Notes under the pieces: generated by a model
The model's input: the letters and a program-made list of their open reading frames with translations, nothing else
Told to the model about the DNA's origin: nothing
Database searches by the model: none
Position numbers and translations under genes: made by a program
In this document: positions 7,367 to 16,007 of the stretch, in pieces
Layout: every line of letters starts with the position of its first letter
How positions within the stretch are numbered: the stretch's first letter is position 1
Origin: Mycobacterium sp. URHB0044
GTDB lineage: Bacteria > Actinomycetota > Actinomycetes > Mycobacteriales > Mycobacteriaceae
Direction of reading: 5' to 3'
NCBI RefSeq assembly: GCF_000620625.1
Contig: NZ_JIAW01000007.1
Coordinates: 248,001-312,000, forward strand
DNA length: 64,000 nucleotides

Positions 7367-8655
7367 CAGGCGCCGCTGGGCTCGATGACGTCGAACTCGA
7401 GGTGCAGCGACGTGAGTCCACGCAGAATGTAGGTCGGAATGTAGTTGTAGCGGCGGCTTCCCGCCGGGCCGTGATGGCTCTCCGAGATCCGGATGTCCGT
7501 CGTGCGGTCCAGTAGTCGCTCCAAGCCCACCCGTGTCTCGGCCCGCGCCAGCGGTGCGCCGGGGCAGCTGTGGATGCCCCGCCCGAACGCCAGGTGCTGA
7601 CGGGCGTTCTTCCGCTTGGGGTCGAACGTGTCGGGGTCATCGAATCGGCGCGGGTCGCGGTTCGCCGCGCCGTTGAGCACCATCACCGTTGTGCCGGCAC
7701 CGAGTTCGGTCTCACCGATCGTGACCGGCACCCTCGACAACCGGAAGTCGCCCTTCACCGGGCTTTCGATGCGCAGCGCCTCTTCGATGAAGTTGGGCAG
7801 CAGGCTGCGGTCCTCACGCACCTGACGCTGAATGTCCGGTTGATCGCCGAGCACCTTGAGCGCCGTGCTGAGGAGGCGCACCGTGGTCTCCTGGCCTGCC
7901 GAGAACACGTTGGTGGCCACCCTGGCGACGTCGCCGACGTCGGGTATCGAGCCGTCGGGGAAAGTCGCCGTCGCCAGACCGGTCAGGACGTCGTCGCGCG
8001 GGTTGGCGCGACGGTCCTCGACGTAGTCGGAGAACTGCCCGTAGAGGAACTCCAGCGGGCTGTGCGACAGCGACTCCTTGCCGGTGCTGCCGATGCCGCC
8101 ACCGGAGTTCTGTCGGATGCCGTTGACGAAGTCCTCGCGGTCCTCGTCGGGAATGCCGAGCAGGTCGGCGATGACAAGCAGGGTGAACGGCCCGGCGAAG
8201 CCCTTGATGAACTCCCCCTCACCGCCGACCAGGAAGTCGTCGAGGACCTCGTCGGCGAGCCGCCACATCGCGTCCTCGTTCTCCTTGAGGCGCTTCGGGG
8301 TGATCAGCCGCATCATCAGCGAGCGATGGTCGGTGTGCACCGGCGGGTCCAGCGTCGGCAGCTGATCGCTGAACGGCAGCTCGTTGCGGTGCTCGTTGAT
8401 CAGTTCCGTCACGTCGTCACCCTCGAGCGGCACCGGAAAGCCGGGGAACGGACCGGTTACCGACGTGCACGACGAAAAGGTCTCGGCATCGTTGTAGACC
8501 TGCACCGCCTCGTCCCAGCCGGTCACCATCGTCACGCCATAGTGGTCTTCGCGCGCGACCGGGCACTTGTTCCGCAACCCCTCGAACCACGGGTACGGGT
8601 CGTCGACCAGCCGTTCGTCGCGAAAGAAGTCGATGCCGGTGGGATCGTTCGCCAT
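7366..8655 (-). CDS. Cytochrome P450
   Basis: A 429-residue P450 with I-helix FSAGQETTVR, ExxR in EEALRIESP and the heme loop LAFGRGIHSCPGAPLA with the ligand Cys364. The frame is open to 8700, but the ATG at 8655 (MANDPTG) follows a GGAG site and gives a normal N-terminus. It is read with a ferredoxin (overlap at 7366) and a DUF1330 gene. Both the oxygen-activating Thr pair and the heme thiolate are intact, so an active monooxygenase is expected. The substrate is unknown. Confidence 0.92.
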   Translation of the reverse strand: MANDPTGIDFFRDERLVDDPYPWFEGLRNKCPVAREDHYGVTMVTGWDEAVQVYNDAETFSSCTSVTGPFPGFPVPLEGDDVTELINEHRNELPFSDQLPTLDPPVHTDHRSLMMRLITPKRLKENEDAMWRLADEVLDDFLVGGEGEFIKGFAGPFTLLVIADLLGIPDEDREDFVNGIRQNSGGGIGSTGKESLSHSPLEFLYGQFSDYVEDRRANPRDDVLTGLATATFPDGSIPDVGDVARVATNVFSAGQETTVRLLSTALKVLGDQPDIQRQVREDRSLLPNFIEEALRIESPVKGDFRLSRVPVTIGETELGAGTTVMVLNGAANRDPRRFDDPDTFDPKRKNARQHLAFGRGIHSCPGAPLARAETRVGLERLLDRTTDIRISESHHGPAGSRRYNYIPTYILRGLTSLHLEFDVIEPSGA

Positions 8656-8875
8656 GTACTGCTCCGTTCGGCCACTGCCTAGCGAGAATGGGCCTCTCAT
8701 TGTTGAGTATCAGATTTCCACAGTGCCCTTCCGCCGTCAACGCGGGTACCGGTGGCGCCACCACTTTCACCCCTATCCGGACAATGAGTAACCGTGTTAC
8801 TGTCCGTCGGCAGCCGCGTTGCTGCACGTGGCGCCGGCTCGTGTGGACCACGCGGAGTCGATGAGGGGGACGACG
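8656..8875. promoter_or_regulatory. Divergent promoter region, P450 (-) and acyltransferase (+)
   Basis: This 220-bp gap carries two operator-like elements. A perfect 6-3-6 inverted repeat AGTAAC-CGT-GTTACT lies at 8787-8801, about 75 nt before the acyltransferase start. A degenerate copy of the GAGAAY-N3-ATTCTC motif seen further right in the window lies at 8684-8698, about 30 nt upstream of the P450 start. A GAGGGGGA ribosome-binding site precedes the ATG at 8876. Confidence 0.45.
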
Positions 8876-9703
8876 ATGAGCGACGCCGACGAGGAGCGCG
8901 TCCACCTGGATGAAATTTCGAAGTGGGATCCGGACTTCACCCGACGTGTGTTCGGGTTCCTTCGTCCGGTGATGAAGCGGTACTTCCGCGCCGAGGTGCG
9001 CGGGGCGGACCGCATCCCGCCGGTAGGCGGCGTGCTGCTGGTGTCGAATCACTCCGGCGGCCAATTCTCCCTCGACGTTCCGATCCTTGCGATCGAGTTC
9101 TACGAGAAGTTCGGTTATGACCGGCCCATCCGGACCCTCGCCCACGACTTCCTGTTCACCGGGCCTGCCGCCGACGTCTTGCAACGGCTCGGCATCATTC
9201 GGGCCACTCGTACCAACGCCGATGAGGCGCTTCGCTCGGGCGATGTCGTGATGGTCTTCCCGGGCGGCGATTACGACGCGTGCCGGCCGACGAGCCAGCA
9301 GGACGTCGTCGACTTCAACGGCCGGACGGGATACGTCAGAGCTGCCATCGAGGCCGGCGTTCCGATCGTGCCCGCAGTCTCCATCGGCGGGCAGGAGAAT
9401 CAGCTCTACCTGACGCGCGGCACCGAGCTCGTACGGCGCCTCGGCGGGATCGCGAAGGCAGCTCGCCTCACGACGATTCCGGTATCGCTTGGCCTTCCCT
9501 TCGGTCTCAGCCTCGGCGGCCTGTTGCCGCCGAACTTGCCACTGCCGACCAAGATCGTCACCCAGGTGCTCGAACCGATCGACGTCACAGCGCAATTCGG
9601 CGAGCACCCCGACATCGCCGCCGTCGATGCCTACGTGCGCAGGGTCATGCAGGATGCCCTCACCAAGCTCAGCCGCCAGCGCCGACTGCCGATCCTGGGC
9701 TGA
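8876..9703 (+). CDS. Lysophospholipid/glycerol acyltransferase (PlsC-like)
   Basis: A 275-residue acyltransferase of the PlsC/DGAT2-like superfamily. The catalytic block is NHSGGQFSLD (~residues 59-68), and a later FPGGDYDACRP block (~129-139) is typical of mycobacterial members that acylate glycerol-phosphate or lysophospholipid acceptors. Three start codons are in frame; the ATG at 8876 has the best ribosome-binding site. It lies directly upstream of an acyl-CoA synthetase gene and faces a WS/DGAT, so the three likely supply and use acyl-CoA for glycerolipid or storage-lipid synthesis. Confidence 0.8.
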   Translation: MSDADEERVHLDEISKWDPDFTRRVFGFLRPVMKRYFRAEVRGADRIPPVGGVLLVSNHSGGQFSLDVPILAIEFYEKFGYDRPIRTLAHDFLFTGPAADVLQRLGIIRATRTNADEALRSGDVVMVFPGGDYDACRPTSQQDVVDFNGRTGYVRAAIEAGVPIVPAVSIGGQENQLYLTRGTELVRRLGGIAKAARLTTIPVSLGLPFGLSLGGLLPPNLPLPTKIVTQVLEPIDVTAQFGEHPDIAAVDAYVRRVMQDALTKLSRQRRLPILG

Positions 9704-9706
9704 TGC

Positions 9707-11344
9707 ATGGGACGACCAAGTCGGTTCTTCAAGCGCCTCAACGATTCACGCGAACTTGCGTCCACGCTTCATCGTTCGGGCTTCATCGCCTTCATGCGTC
9801 CCGACAAGTATCTGCGGATCGCCGCGGCAGCTCGACGCGAGCACATGGCACCCACGTACGCGTTCGCGGCTGCGGCGCGGCGTTGTCCCGATCGGCCCGC
9901 CGTGATCGATGAACGCGGCACGCTGACGTGGCGTGAACTCGACGAACGCTGCGACGCGCTTGCCGCCGGACTTCAAGCGCTGGCCCCCAACCAGTCTCAG
10001 ACGATCGGCATCATGTGCCGCAATCATCGTGGTTTCGTCGAGGCACTGGTTGCGGCGAACCGTGCGGGTTCGGACCTGTTGCTGTTGAACACGTCGTTCG
10101 CCGGTCCGGCGTTGGCAGGGGTCGTCGACCGTGAAGGTGTCGACGCCGTGATCTACGACGCCGAGTTCAGCGACACCGTCGAGCACGCACTCGCCGGAAA
10201 CCCGGACGCGACACGCATCCTCGCGGACGATCCGCTCGACCCCGGTTCCTTGACGCTCGAAATCCTGATCGAGGACCATCTCGGACAGCGGCCCAGACGT
10301 GCGGCTAAGAAGAGCAGGACGGTTCTGCTCACCTCCGGTACGACGGGAGCGCCGAAGGGCGCCAAACTCACGAGTGGTGACGCCAACGCGCTGAAGGCCA
10401 TCCTGGACCGCACGCCGTGGCGCGCCGAAGAGACCGTCGTGATCGCGGCGCCAATGTTTCATGCGTGGGGTTACGGGCAGCTGCTCTTCGCCGCGCTGAT
10501 GGCGTGCACGATCGTGACGCGTCGCAAGTTCGATCCAGAAGCGACGCTGCAGTTGATCGACCGCCATCGCGCGACCGGCTTGGTCGTCGTGCCCGTGATG
10601 TTCGACCGCATCATGGAGCTACCAACGGACGTGCTCAACCGCTATTCCTGTCGCTCACTGCGGTTCGCCACCGCGTCGGGTTCCCGCATGAATCCCGACG
10701 TGGTGATCGCCTTCATGGATCGGTTCGGCGACGTAGTGGTCAACAACTACAACGCCACCGAGGCGGGCATGATCGCCAGCGCAACACCAGAAGACCTTCG
10801 CGCCGCACCGGAAACGGCGGGCAAACCCGTTGCAGGAACGGAGCTTCGGATTCTGGACGAGGATCTCGAGGAGCTGCCAACCACAGGCGTCGGTCAGATC
10901 TTCGTTCGCAGTGCCACGCTGTTCGAGGGGTACAGTTCCGGCACGACGAAGCGATTCCACGAAGGCTTCATGGCCTCCGGAGATCTGGGGTATCTCGACG
11001 CGAACGGACGGCTGTTCGTAGTCGGCCGCGACGACGAGATGATCGTCTCCGGCGGTGAGAACGTGTATCCCATCGAGGTCGAGAAGACCCTGCTCGGGCA
11101 TCCCGACGTCGCCGACGCGGCGGTGATCGGGGTGGACGACGAACAATACGGTCAGCGGCTGGCTGCCTTCGTGGTACTCAACGCCGGTACCTCGGCGACG
11201 CCTGACGTACTGAAGCAGCACGTGCGGGCCAGCCTGGCGAACTACAAGGTGCCGCGAGACGTCGTCGCGCTGCACGAACTGCCGCGCAATGCCACCGGCA
11301 AGATCGTCCGCAGCGACTTGTACCGCTTGTTGTCCGACCGCTGA
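9707..11344 (+). CDS. Fatty-acid-CoA ligase, FadD12-like
   Basis: A 545-residue AMP-forming acyl-CoA synthetase. It shows the P-loop-like LLTSGTTGAPKGAKL, the adenine-binding block NNYNATEAG, the hinge region SGDLGYLDANGRLFVVGRDDEMI and the C-terminal catalytic lysine in PRNATGKIVR. It activates a carboxylic acid, probably medium or long chain, through an acyl-adenylate. The N-terminal extension with SGFIAFMRPDK resembles FadD12/FadD2-type ligases. The gene starts 3 nt after the acyltransferase stop and ends directly against the convergent WS/DGAT gene, with no spacer. Confidence 0.88.
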   Translation: MGRPSRFFKRLNDSRELASTLHRSGFIAFMRPDKYLRIAAAARREHMAPTYAFAAAARRCPDRPAVIDERGTLTWRELDERCDALAAGLQALAPNQSQTIGIMCRNHRGFVEALVAANRAGSDLLLLNTSFAGPALAGVVDREGVDAVIYDAEFSDTVEHALAGNPDATRILADDPLDPGSLTLEILIEDHLGQRPRRAAKKSRTVLLTSGTTGAPKGAKLTSGDANALKAILDRTPWRAEETVVIAAPMFHAWGYGQLLFAALMACTIVTRRKFDPEATLQLIDRHRATGLVVVPVMFDRIMELPTDVLNRYSCRSLRFATASGSRMNPDVVIAFMDRFGDVVVNNYNATEAGMIASATPEDLRAAPETAGKPVAGTELRILDEDLEELPTTGVGQIFVRSATLFEGYSSGTTKRFHEGFMASGDLGYLDANGRLFVVGRDDEMIVSGGENVYPIEVEKTLLGHPDVADAAVIGVDDEQYGQRLAAFVVLNAGTSATPDVLKQHVRASLANYKVPRDVVALHELPRNATGKIVRSDLYRLLSDR

Positions 11345-12772
11345 TCAATTGGCCGAAGCCGGGGCCATTGCCGTCAGCACCTCGGTCAGTTCCGTCGACA
11401 ACCCTGCGGCAGCACGCAATTCGACGAACCCCCGCACCATCGCATCGGTGGCCTCGTGCGCGTCGTCGAGGGTCACATCATCGGTGAGCACCGAAATATT
11501 GAGCTGATCGACATAGCTCCACACCGTGATGTTCATGCCGCTGCCGGCAAGTAGCGGTCCGACGGAATAGATCTCGCTGACCGTCGCGCCGCCCGTGCTG
11601 CCCCGTTCCCGCGGACCGGGCACGTTGGAGATGAGCAGGTTCATCATTCGGCTCTGCGCCTCACGCCGGGCCACCCATCGGAAGATGGGCGGCGACAGGT
11701 TCGGCGGGAGGTACGACGCCCACTGGGCCATGGTTTCACCACCCATGAGGTGGAGATCTTCCTTGGCGATTCGCATCGCGGACGAGGTCAGCCGCACGCG
11801 CTCCAGCGGATCGGCGATGTGCACCGGCAACGACGCGTTGAGTCCGAAGACGTCGTTGCCGGTCAACCGATCCGGCGAGGTATCCAAACCCACTGGTACG
11901 GAAACGATCAGAGGCGCATCGGCATGTCCGTCACGACGCAACAACAACTCCCGAAGTGCGCCGGCCGCGGAGGCCAGCACCACATCGTTCAGCGTGACGC
12001 CCAACGCCTTGCTGGTTTCCTTGACATCGCTCAACGCCAGCGTGGCAGTCGCGAACCGGCGCCCCGGCGTCACGACGTGGTTGATGAACGTCGGCGGCGG
12101 GAGCTGCTTGCTGAGGCCAGCTTGCGCTCCGCGCTCCTTCACGCGCGAGCGCACCCTTCTGATACCGGCCGCAGTTTCTCGCGCCAACGTCGGCAGCTTG
12201 CCGAACTGCCGGACGTGATCGCGCCAGGCAGCCTGAAGCAGCTCCCCTCTCGACGGCGACGGCTCTTCGTCATCGGTATCGGGTACGTCGTTGATGGGGC
12301 TCTGATCCATCATCTTCGCCATCAGATTCGCTGACGCCACTCCGTCGGCGAGAGCGTGGTGAATCTTGCCGACCACCGCGAACCGATTGCCTCCCATGCC
12401 CTCCACGAAATACATCTCCCACAAGGGATGACGGCGATCCAGCGGCGTACCGGCGATGTCGCCGATCAACTCGTCGAGCTCTCTGCGGCCACCTGGCGCA
12501 CGCACCCGCACTCGATGCAGGTGATAGTCCAGGTCGATGTCCGACGTCTCCGACCACATCGGGTGATGCAATCTCATTGGGGTGTGGACGAGCTTGAGAC
12601 GCAATGGCTCCAGCCGATGCAACCGACGCTGCAACTCGGTTCGAAAGAACTCGAAAGTGAACTCGCCGTCGAAGTCGGCTGCGTCGATGATGCCGATCTT
12701 CAAGGTGTGCTTGTGGACGTTCGGGGTCTCGCTGTACAGCAGCATGGCATCCCAACCGTTGAGTCGTTTCAC
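11345..12772 (-). CDS. Wax ester synthase/diacylglycerol acyltransferase (WS/DGAT)
   Basis: A 475-residue WS/DGAT of the mycobacterial Tgs family. The acyltransferase motif HHALADG is at 138-144, followed by the conserved NDVVLASAAGALRELL and NLLISNVPGP blocks. It joins acyl-CoA to diacylglycerol or a long-chain alcohol to form triacylglycerol or wax ester at the membrane/lipid-droplet surface. The frame is open to 12892, but GTG at 12772 begins the family's usual KRLNGWDAMLLYSET N-terminus and has a GGAGAGG site. Its neighbours, an acyl-CoA ligase and PlsC-like acyltransferase, supply precursors. Confidence 0.9.
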   Translation of the reverse strand: MKRLNGWDAMLLYSETPNVHKHTLKIGIIDAADFDGEFTFEFFRTELQRRLHRLEPLRLKLVHTPMRLHHPMWSETSDIDLDYHLHRVRVRAPGGRRELDELIGDIAGTPLDRRHPLWEMYFVEGMGGNRFAVVGKIHHALADGVASANLMAKMMDQSPINDVPDTDDEEPSPSRGELLQAAWRDHVRQFGKLPTLARETAAGIRRVRSRVKERGAQAGLSKQLPPPTFINHVVTPGRRFATATLALSDVKETSKALGVTLNDVVLASAAGALRELLLRRDGHADAPLIVSVPVGLDTSPDRLTGNDVFGLNASLPVHIADPLERVRLTSSAMRIAKEDLHLMGGETMAQWASYLPPNLSPPIFRWVARREAQSRMMNLLISNVPGPRERGSTGGATVSEIYSVGPLLAGSGMNITVWSYVDQLNISVLTDDVTLDDAHEATDAMVRGFVELRAAAGLSTELTEVLTAMAPASAN

Positions 12773-12981
12773 CCTTGCCTCTCCACACACGACGAAGAAC
12801 GTGGGGCTATACAACCACTGCTCACCGGCGTGACGAGCCGACTTCGGAAAGCTGGTTGGCGGCACGGCGCAACTCGGCAGAAGGCGTGCCACCCAGCCCC
12901 TGCGATCGGTTGTATCGATCCAAGTTAGTTAGACACCGGTCAGCTCTAGGCAGGATTGGAACCAGCTGCTATCGTCCAGAT
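12773..12981. promoter_or_regulatory. Divergent promoter region, WS/DGAT (-) and TetR (+)
   Basis: This 209-bp gap separates divergent genes. A mycobacterial-type -10 hexamer TATCGT lies at 12970-12975, six bases before the TetR ATG, which predicts a leaderless TetR mRNA. No convincing long inverted repeat is visible. Confidence 0.4.
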
Positions 12982-13641
12982 ATGCCCAAGAACACGGCGA
13001 CGGCAATTGCTGACGGTGGTCAGCGTAGAGCGTCCTTCCAACGGGCTAGATCCCACGAGACCAAGCGCATGCTGGTGCAGGCCGCGATGGCGCTGTGGCG
13101 CACCAAGGGCTACGCCACCACCACGGTGGCCGAGATCTGCACTGCAGCCGGAGTCTCCAAGGCGCTGTTCTACTTCTACTTCCCCCGCAAGGAGGACGTA
13201 CTGTTCGAGGTCGGCGTCATGTCGACGCAGGCCGCGCGGCGCACCATCCACGCACAACTCTCGAAGCCGTACGAGATCGGCGACGTGATCACCGCGGCCC
13301 TCGCGACCCTCGAACGTTCAATGGCACGCAATCCTCGCGAGCTCGTCATCGAAACCATCCTCGAGGGTTACCGACACGAGCATCGGATCCTCGCCGAGGG
13401 ACTCCCGTCGGACGTCGACGAGGGAATGTTCACCGAGCTGTTCACCAAGGCCAAGGCCGACGGCAAACTGGCCTCCCACGTCGACATCGAGCACCTGTCC
13501 TACCTGGCGATGACGCTCGTCAGCGAGGGAGCAAGGCATTGGGCGGCAGGGGCTTTCGGGGACCGCTCGTTCGCCGACGTCGTCTCGAGCGACATCACCG
13601 CCGTCATTGCCGGCCACAACCGGCAACCCGAAGACCGCTGA
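12982..13641 (+). CDS. TetR/AcrR family transcriptional regulator
   Basis: A 219-residue TetR-type repressor. The N-terminal helix-turn-helix is clear (ATTTVAEICTAAGVSKALFYFYF, split here as ATTTVAEICTAAGVS then KALFYFYF, ~residues 51-73), and the C-terminal part is a ligand-binding/dimer domain. It leads a co-directional group with an acyl-CoA dehydrogenase (16 nt downstream), a kinase and a quinone reductase, and probably controls them together with itself. The inducer may be an acyl-CoA. It may be translated from a leaderless transcript. Confidence 0.9.
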   Translation: MPKNTATAIADGGQRRASFQRARSHETKRMLVQAAMALWRTKGYATTTVAEICTAAGVSKALFYFYFPRKEDVLFEVGVMSTQAARRTIHAQLSKPYEIGDVITAALATLERSMARNPRELVIETILEGYRHEHRILAEGLPSDVDEGMFTELFTKAKADGKLASHVDIEHLSYLAMTLVSEGARHWAAGAFGDRSFADVVSSDITAVIAGHNRQPEDR

Positions 13642-13657
13642 ATCGAAGGAGACCCCA

Positions 13658-14959
13658 ATGGCGTGGGATTTCGAGACCGACCCGGAGTACCAGGAACTAC
13701 TCGACTGGGCGGATCAATTCGTCACCGACGAGGTGGAACCGCTCGACTTGGTGTGGCCACACCTGCAGTTCACCCCGCTCGACGAAACCAGACGCAAGGC
13801 GATCGCCCCGCTCAAGGAACAGGTGCGGGCCAAGGGCCTGTGGGCGACGCACCTCGGGCCGGAGCTCGGCGGGCAGGGCTACGGCCAGCTCAAGCTGGCG
13901 CTGCTCAACGAGATCCTCGGCCGCTCGCAGTGGGCGCCGATCGTATTCGGCTGTCAGGCACCGGATACCGGCAACGCCGAGATCATCGCCCACTACGGCA
14001 CACCCGAGCAGAAGGAGCGCTACCTGCATCCGCTGCTGGAAGGCGAGGTGTTCTCCAGCTACTCGATGACCGAACCGCAGGGCGGCGCCGACCCGACGCA
14101 GTTCACCACCAGTGCGGTGCGCGACGGTGACGACTGGGTGATCAACGGCTGGAAGTACTTCTCGTCGAACGCCAACACCGCGTCCTTCCTGATCGTGATG
14201 GTGGTGACCAACCCCGACGTCAGCCCATACCAAGGGATGTCGATGTTCCTGCTGCCGACCGACACCCCCGGCGTGACCATCGTCCGCAACGTCGGCCTCT
14301 ACGGTGAGCGGGACAACGAGGGTTCGCATGCGCTGATCCACTACGAAAACGTGCGCGTGCCCGATTCGGCGCTGCTGGGTGGGGAGGGCCAGGCGTTCGT
14401 CATCGCGCAGACCCGGTTGGGCGGCGGCCGGATTCACCACGCGATGCGCACCATCGGACTGGCACAGAAGGCACTCGACATGATGTGCGAGCGCGCGCTC
14501 AGCCGCCAGACTGCGGGAAGCCTGCTGTCGGACAAGCAGACCGTGCAGGGGTACATCGCCGACTCCTACGCACAGCTCAAGCAGTTCCGGTTGATGGTGC
14601 TCTACACCGCGTGGGAGATCGACAAGTACAACGACTACAAGAAGGTGCGCAAGGACATCGCCGCCGTCAAGGTCGTCATGCCCACCGTCCTGCACGACAT
14701 CGCCTGGCGCGCAATGCAAGTACATGGTGCGCTCGGCGTGACGAACGAAATGCCGTTCCTTGGCATGGTTACCGGCGCTGCGGTGATGGGGCTTGCCGAC
14801 GGTCCGACGGAAGTGCACAAGACCACGGTGGCCAAGCAGGTGCTGCGTGGCTACAAGGCCGCCGACGACGTATGGCCCACCGAGTGGATCCCGCGCAAAC
14901 GCGACGCTGCGGTAGCGAAGTTCGCCGAGTATCTCGATCTGGAAGTGGGGAACCAATGA
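13658..14959 (+). CDS. Acyl-CoA dehydrogenase, ACAD10/11-like
   Basis: A 433-residue FAD-dependent acyl-CoA dehydrogenase with the flavin block SYSMTEPQGGADPTQF, the DDWVINGWKYFSS segment and a C-terminal FAD/dimer region (HGALGVTNEMPF). The ATG follows a GAAGGAGA site. Its closest visible context is the overlapping downstream APH-type kinase, a pairing fused in one polypeptide in the animal proteins ACAD10 and ACAD11, which act on 4-hydroxyacyl chains through a phosphorylated intermediate. Here the two activities are on separate chains, so a role in hydroxy-fatty-acid breakdown is inferred. Confidence 0.88.
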   Translation: MAWDFETDPEYQELLDWADQFVTDEVEPLDLVWPHLQFTPLDETRRKAIAPLKEQVRAKGLWATHLGPELGGQGYGQLKLALLNEILGRSQWAPIVFGCQAPDTGNAEIIAHYGTPEQKERYLHPLLEGEVFSSYSMTEPQGGADPTQFTTSAVRDGDDWVINGWKYFSSNANTASFLIVMVVTNPDVSPYQGMSMFLLPTDTPGVTIVRNVGLYGERDNEGSHALIHYENVRVPDSALLGGEGQAFVIAQTRLGGGRIHHAMRTIGLAQKALDMMCERALSRQTAGSLLSDKQTVQGYIADSYAQLKQFRLMVLYTAWEIDKYNDYKKVRKDIAAVKVVMPTVLHDIAWRAMQVHGALGVTNEMPFLGMVTGAAVMGLADGPTEVHKTTVAKQVLRGYKAADDVWPTEWIPRKRDAAVAKFAEYLDLEVGNQ

Positions 14960-16002
14960 CCGAATCAGACGGCGGCCCAGGCATCGACGTCGAACGCCTC
15001 GCGGCCTGGATGGACGAAGCCGCGCTGCCCGGCAAGGGCGAACCACTGGCGGCTCGATTCCTTTCCGGCGGAACGCAAAACGTGATCTACGAGCTGACCC
15101 GCGGCGACGAGCGCTGCGTCATCCGGATGCCACCGCCGGGCGCACCTGCGGATCGGGACAAGGGCATCCTGCGCGAGTGGCGCATCATCGAGGCGCTCGA
15201 CGGGACCGAGGTGCCTCACACCGCGGCCGTCGGCGTGTGTGCGGATGCGTCCGTGCTCGGCAGGCCGTTCTACCTGATGGGTTTCGTCGACGGCTGGTCG
15301 CCGATGGACACGCACGGCCGGTGGCCGGAACCGTTCAACTCCGACGTCGACGCCCGCGCGGGCCTGTCCTACCAACTCGCCGAGGGCATCGCGCTGCTGT
15401 CGAAGGTCGACTGGCAGGCGAAGGGTCTGCAGGACCTGGGCCGCCCCGACGGCTTCCACGAACGCCAAGTCGACCGGTGGACCGGGTTCTTCGAACGCAT
15501 CAAGGCGCGCGAGATCGACGGCCTTGACGTCGCGACGGAATGGTTGCGCGCCCACCGACCGCTCGACTTCGTCCCCGGCCTGATGCACGGCGACTATCAG
15601 TTCGCCAACGTGATGTACCGCGAGGGTGCCCCCGCGCAATTGGCGGCCATCGTCGACTGGGAGATGGGCACCGTCGGCGACCCGAAGCTCGACCTGGGCT
15701 GGATGGTGCAGAGCTGGCCGGAGGACACCTCGTCCGACGCGGCCGCCGATTCGGGCTACGTCGACATGCGCGGGATGCCGTCGCGCGACCAGGTGGTGGC
15801 GCACTACGCCGCGGTCTCCGGCCGCCAGGTCGACGACCTGGACTACTACCTCGTGCTGGCGAAGTGGAAGCTGGCGATCGTGCTGGAGCAGGGTTTCCAG
15901 CGCGCCGGTGACGACGAGAAGCTGCTGGCGTTCGGACCCGTCGTCACCGACCTGATGGCCTCGGCCGCCGAACTCGCCGAGTCCACCGACTACACGGGCT
16001 GA
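14956..16002 (+). CDS. APH-type phosphotransferase, possible 4-hydroxyacyl-CoA kinase
   Basis: A 348-residue protein of the aminoglycoside-phosphotransferase/kinase-like fold. It has the catalytic loop HGDYQFANVM (~residues 214-223) and the metal-binding DWEMGTVGDPKLDLGW (~233-248). In mycobacteria such proteins are often annotated as FadE36-like or as putative aminoglycoside phosphotransferases, but drug resistance is not suggested here. The ATG overlaps the stop of an acyl-CoA dehydrogenase, recalling the ACAD10/11 kinase-dehydrogenase fusion. I infer phosphorylation of a hydroxyacyl-CoA. Confidence 0.82.
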   Translation: MTESDGGPGIDVERLAAWMDEAALPGKGEPLAARFLSGGTQNVIYELTRGDERCVIRMPPPGAPADRDKGILREWRIIEALDGTEVPHTAAVGVCADASVLGRPFYLMGFVDGWSPMDTHGRWPEPFNSDVDARAGLSYQLAEGIALLSKVDWQAKGLQDLGRPDGFHERQVDRWTGFFERIKAREIDGLDVATEWLRAHRPLDFVPGLMHGDYQFANVMYREGAPAQLAAIVDWEMGTVGDPKLDLGWMVQSWPEDTSSDAAADSGYVDMRGMPSRDQVVAHYAAVSGRQVDDLDYYLVLAKWKLAIVLEQGFQRAGDDEKLLAFGPVVTDLMASAAELAESTDYTG

Positions 16003-16007
16003 GCGGG

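Noticed and set aside
8656..8700. N-terminal extension of the P450 from 8700
   Set aside because: The extension lacks a ribosome-binding site and overlaps regulatory-looking DNA; the ATG at 8655 is better.
14956..16002. Aminoglycoside resistance gene
   Set aside because: The APH fold is present, but coupling to an acyl-CoA dehydrogenase points to a metabolic kinase.
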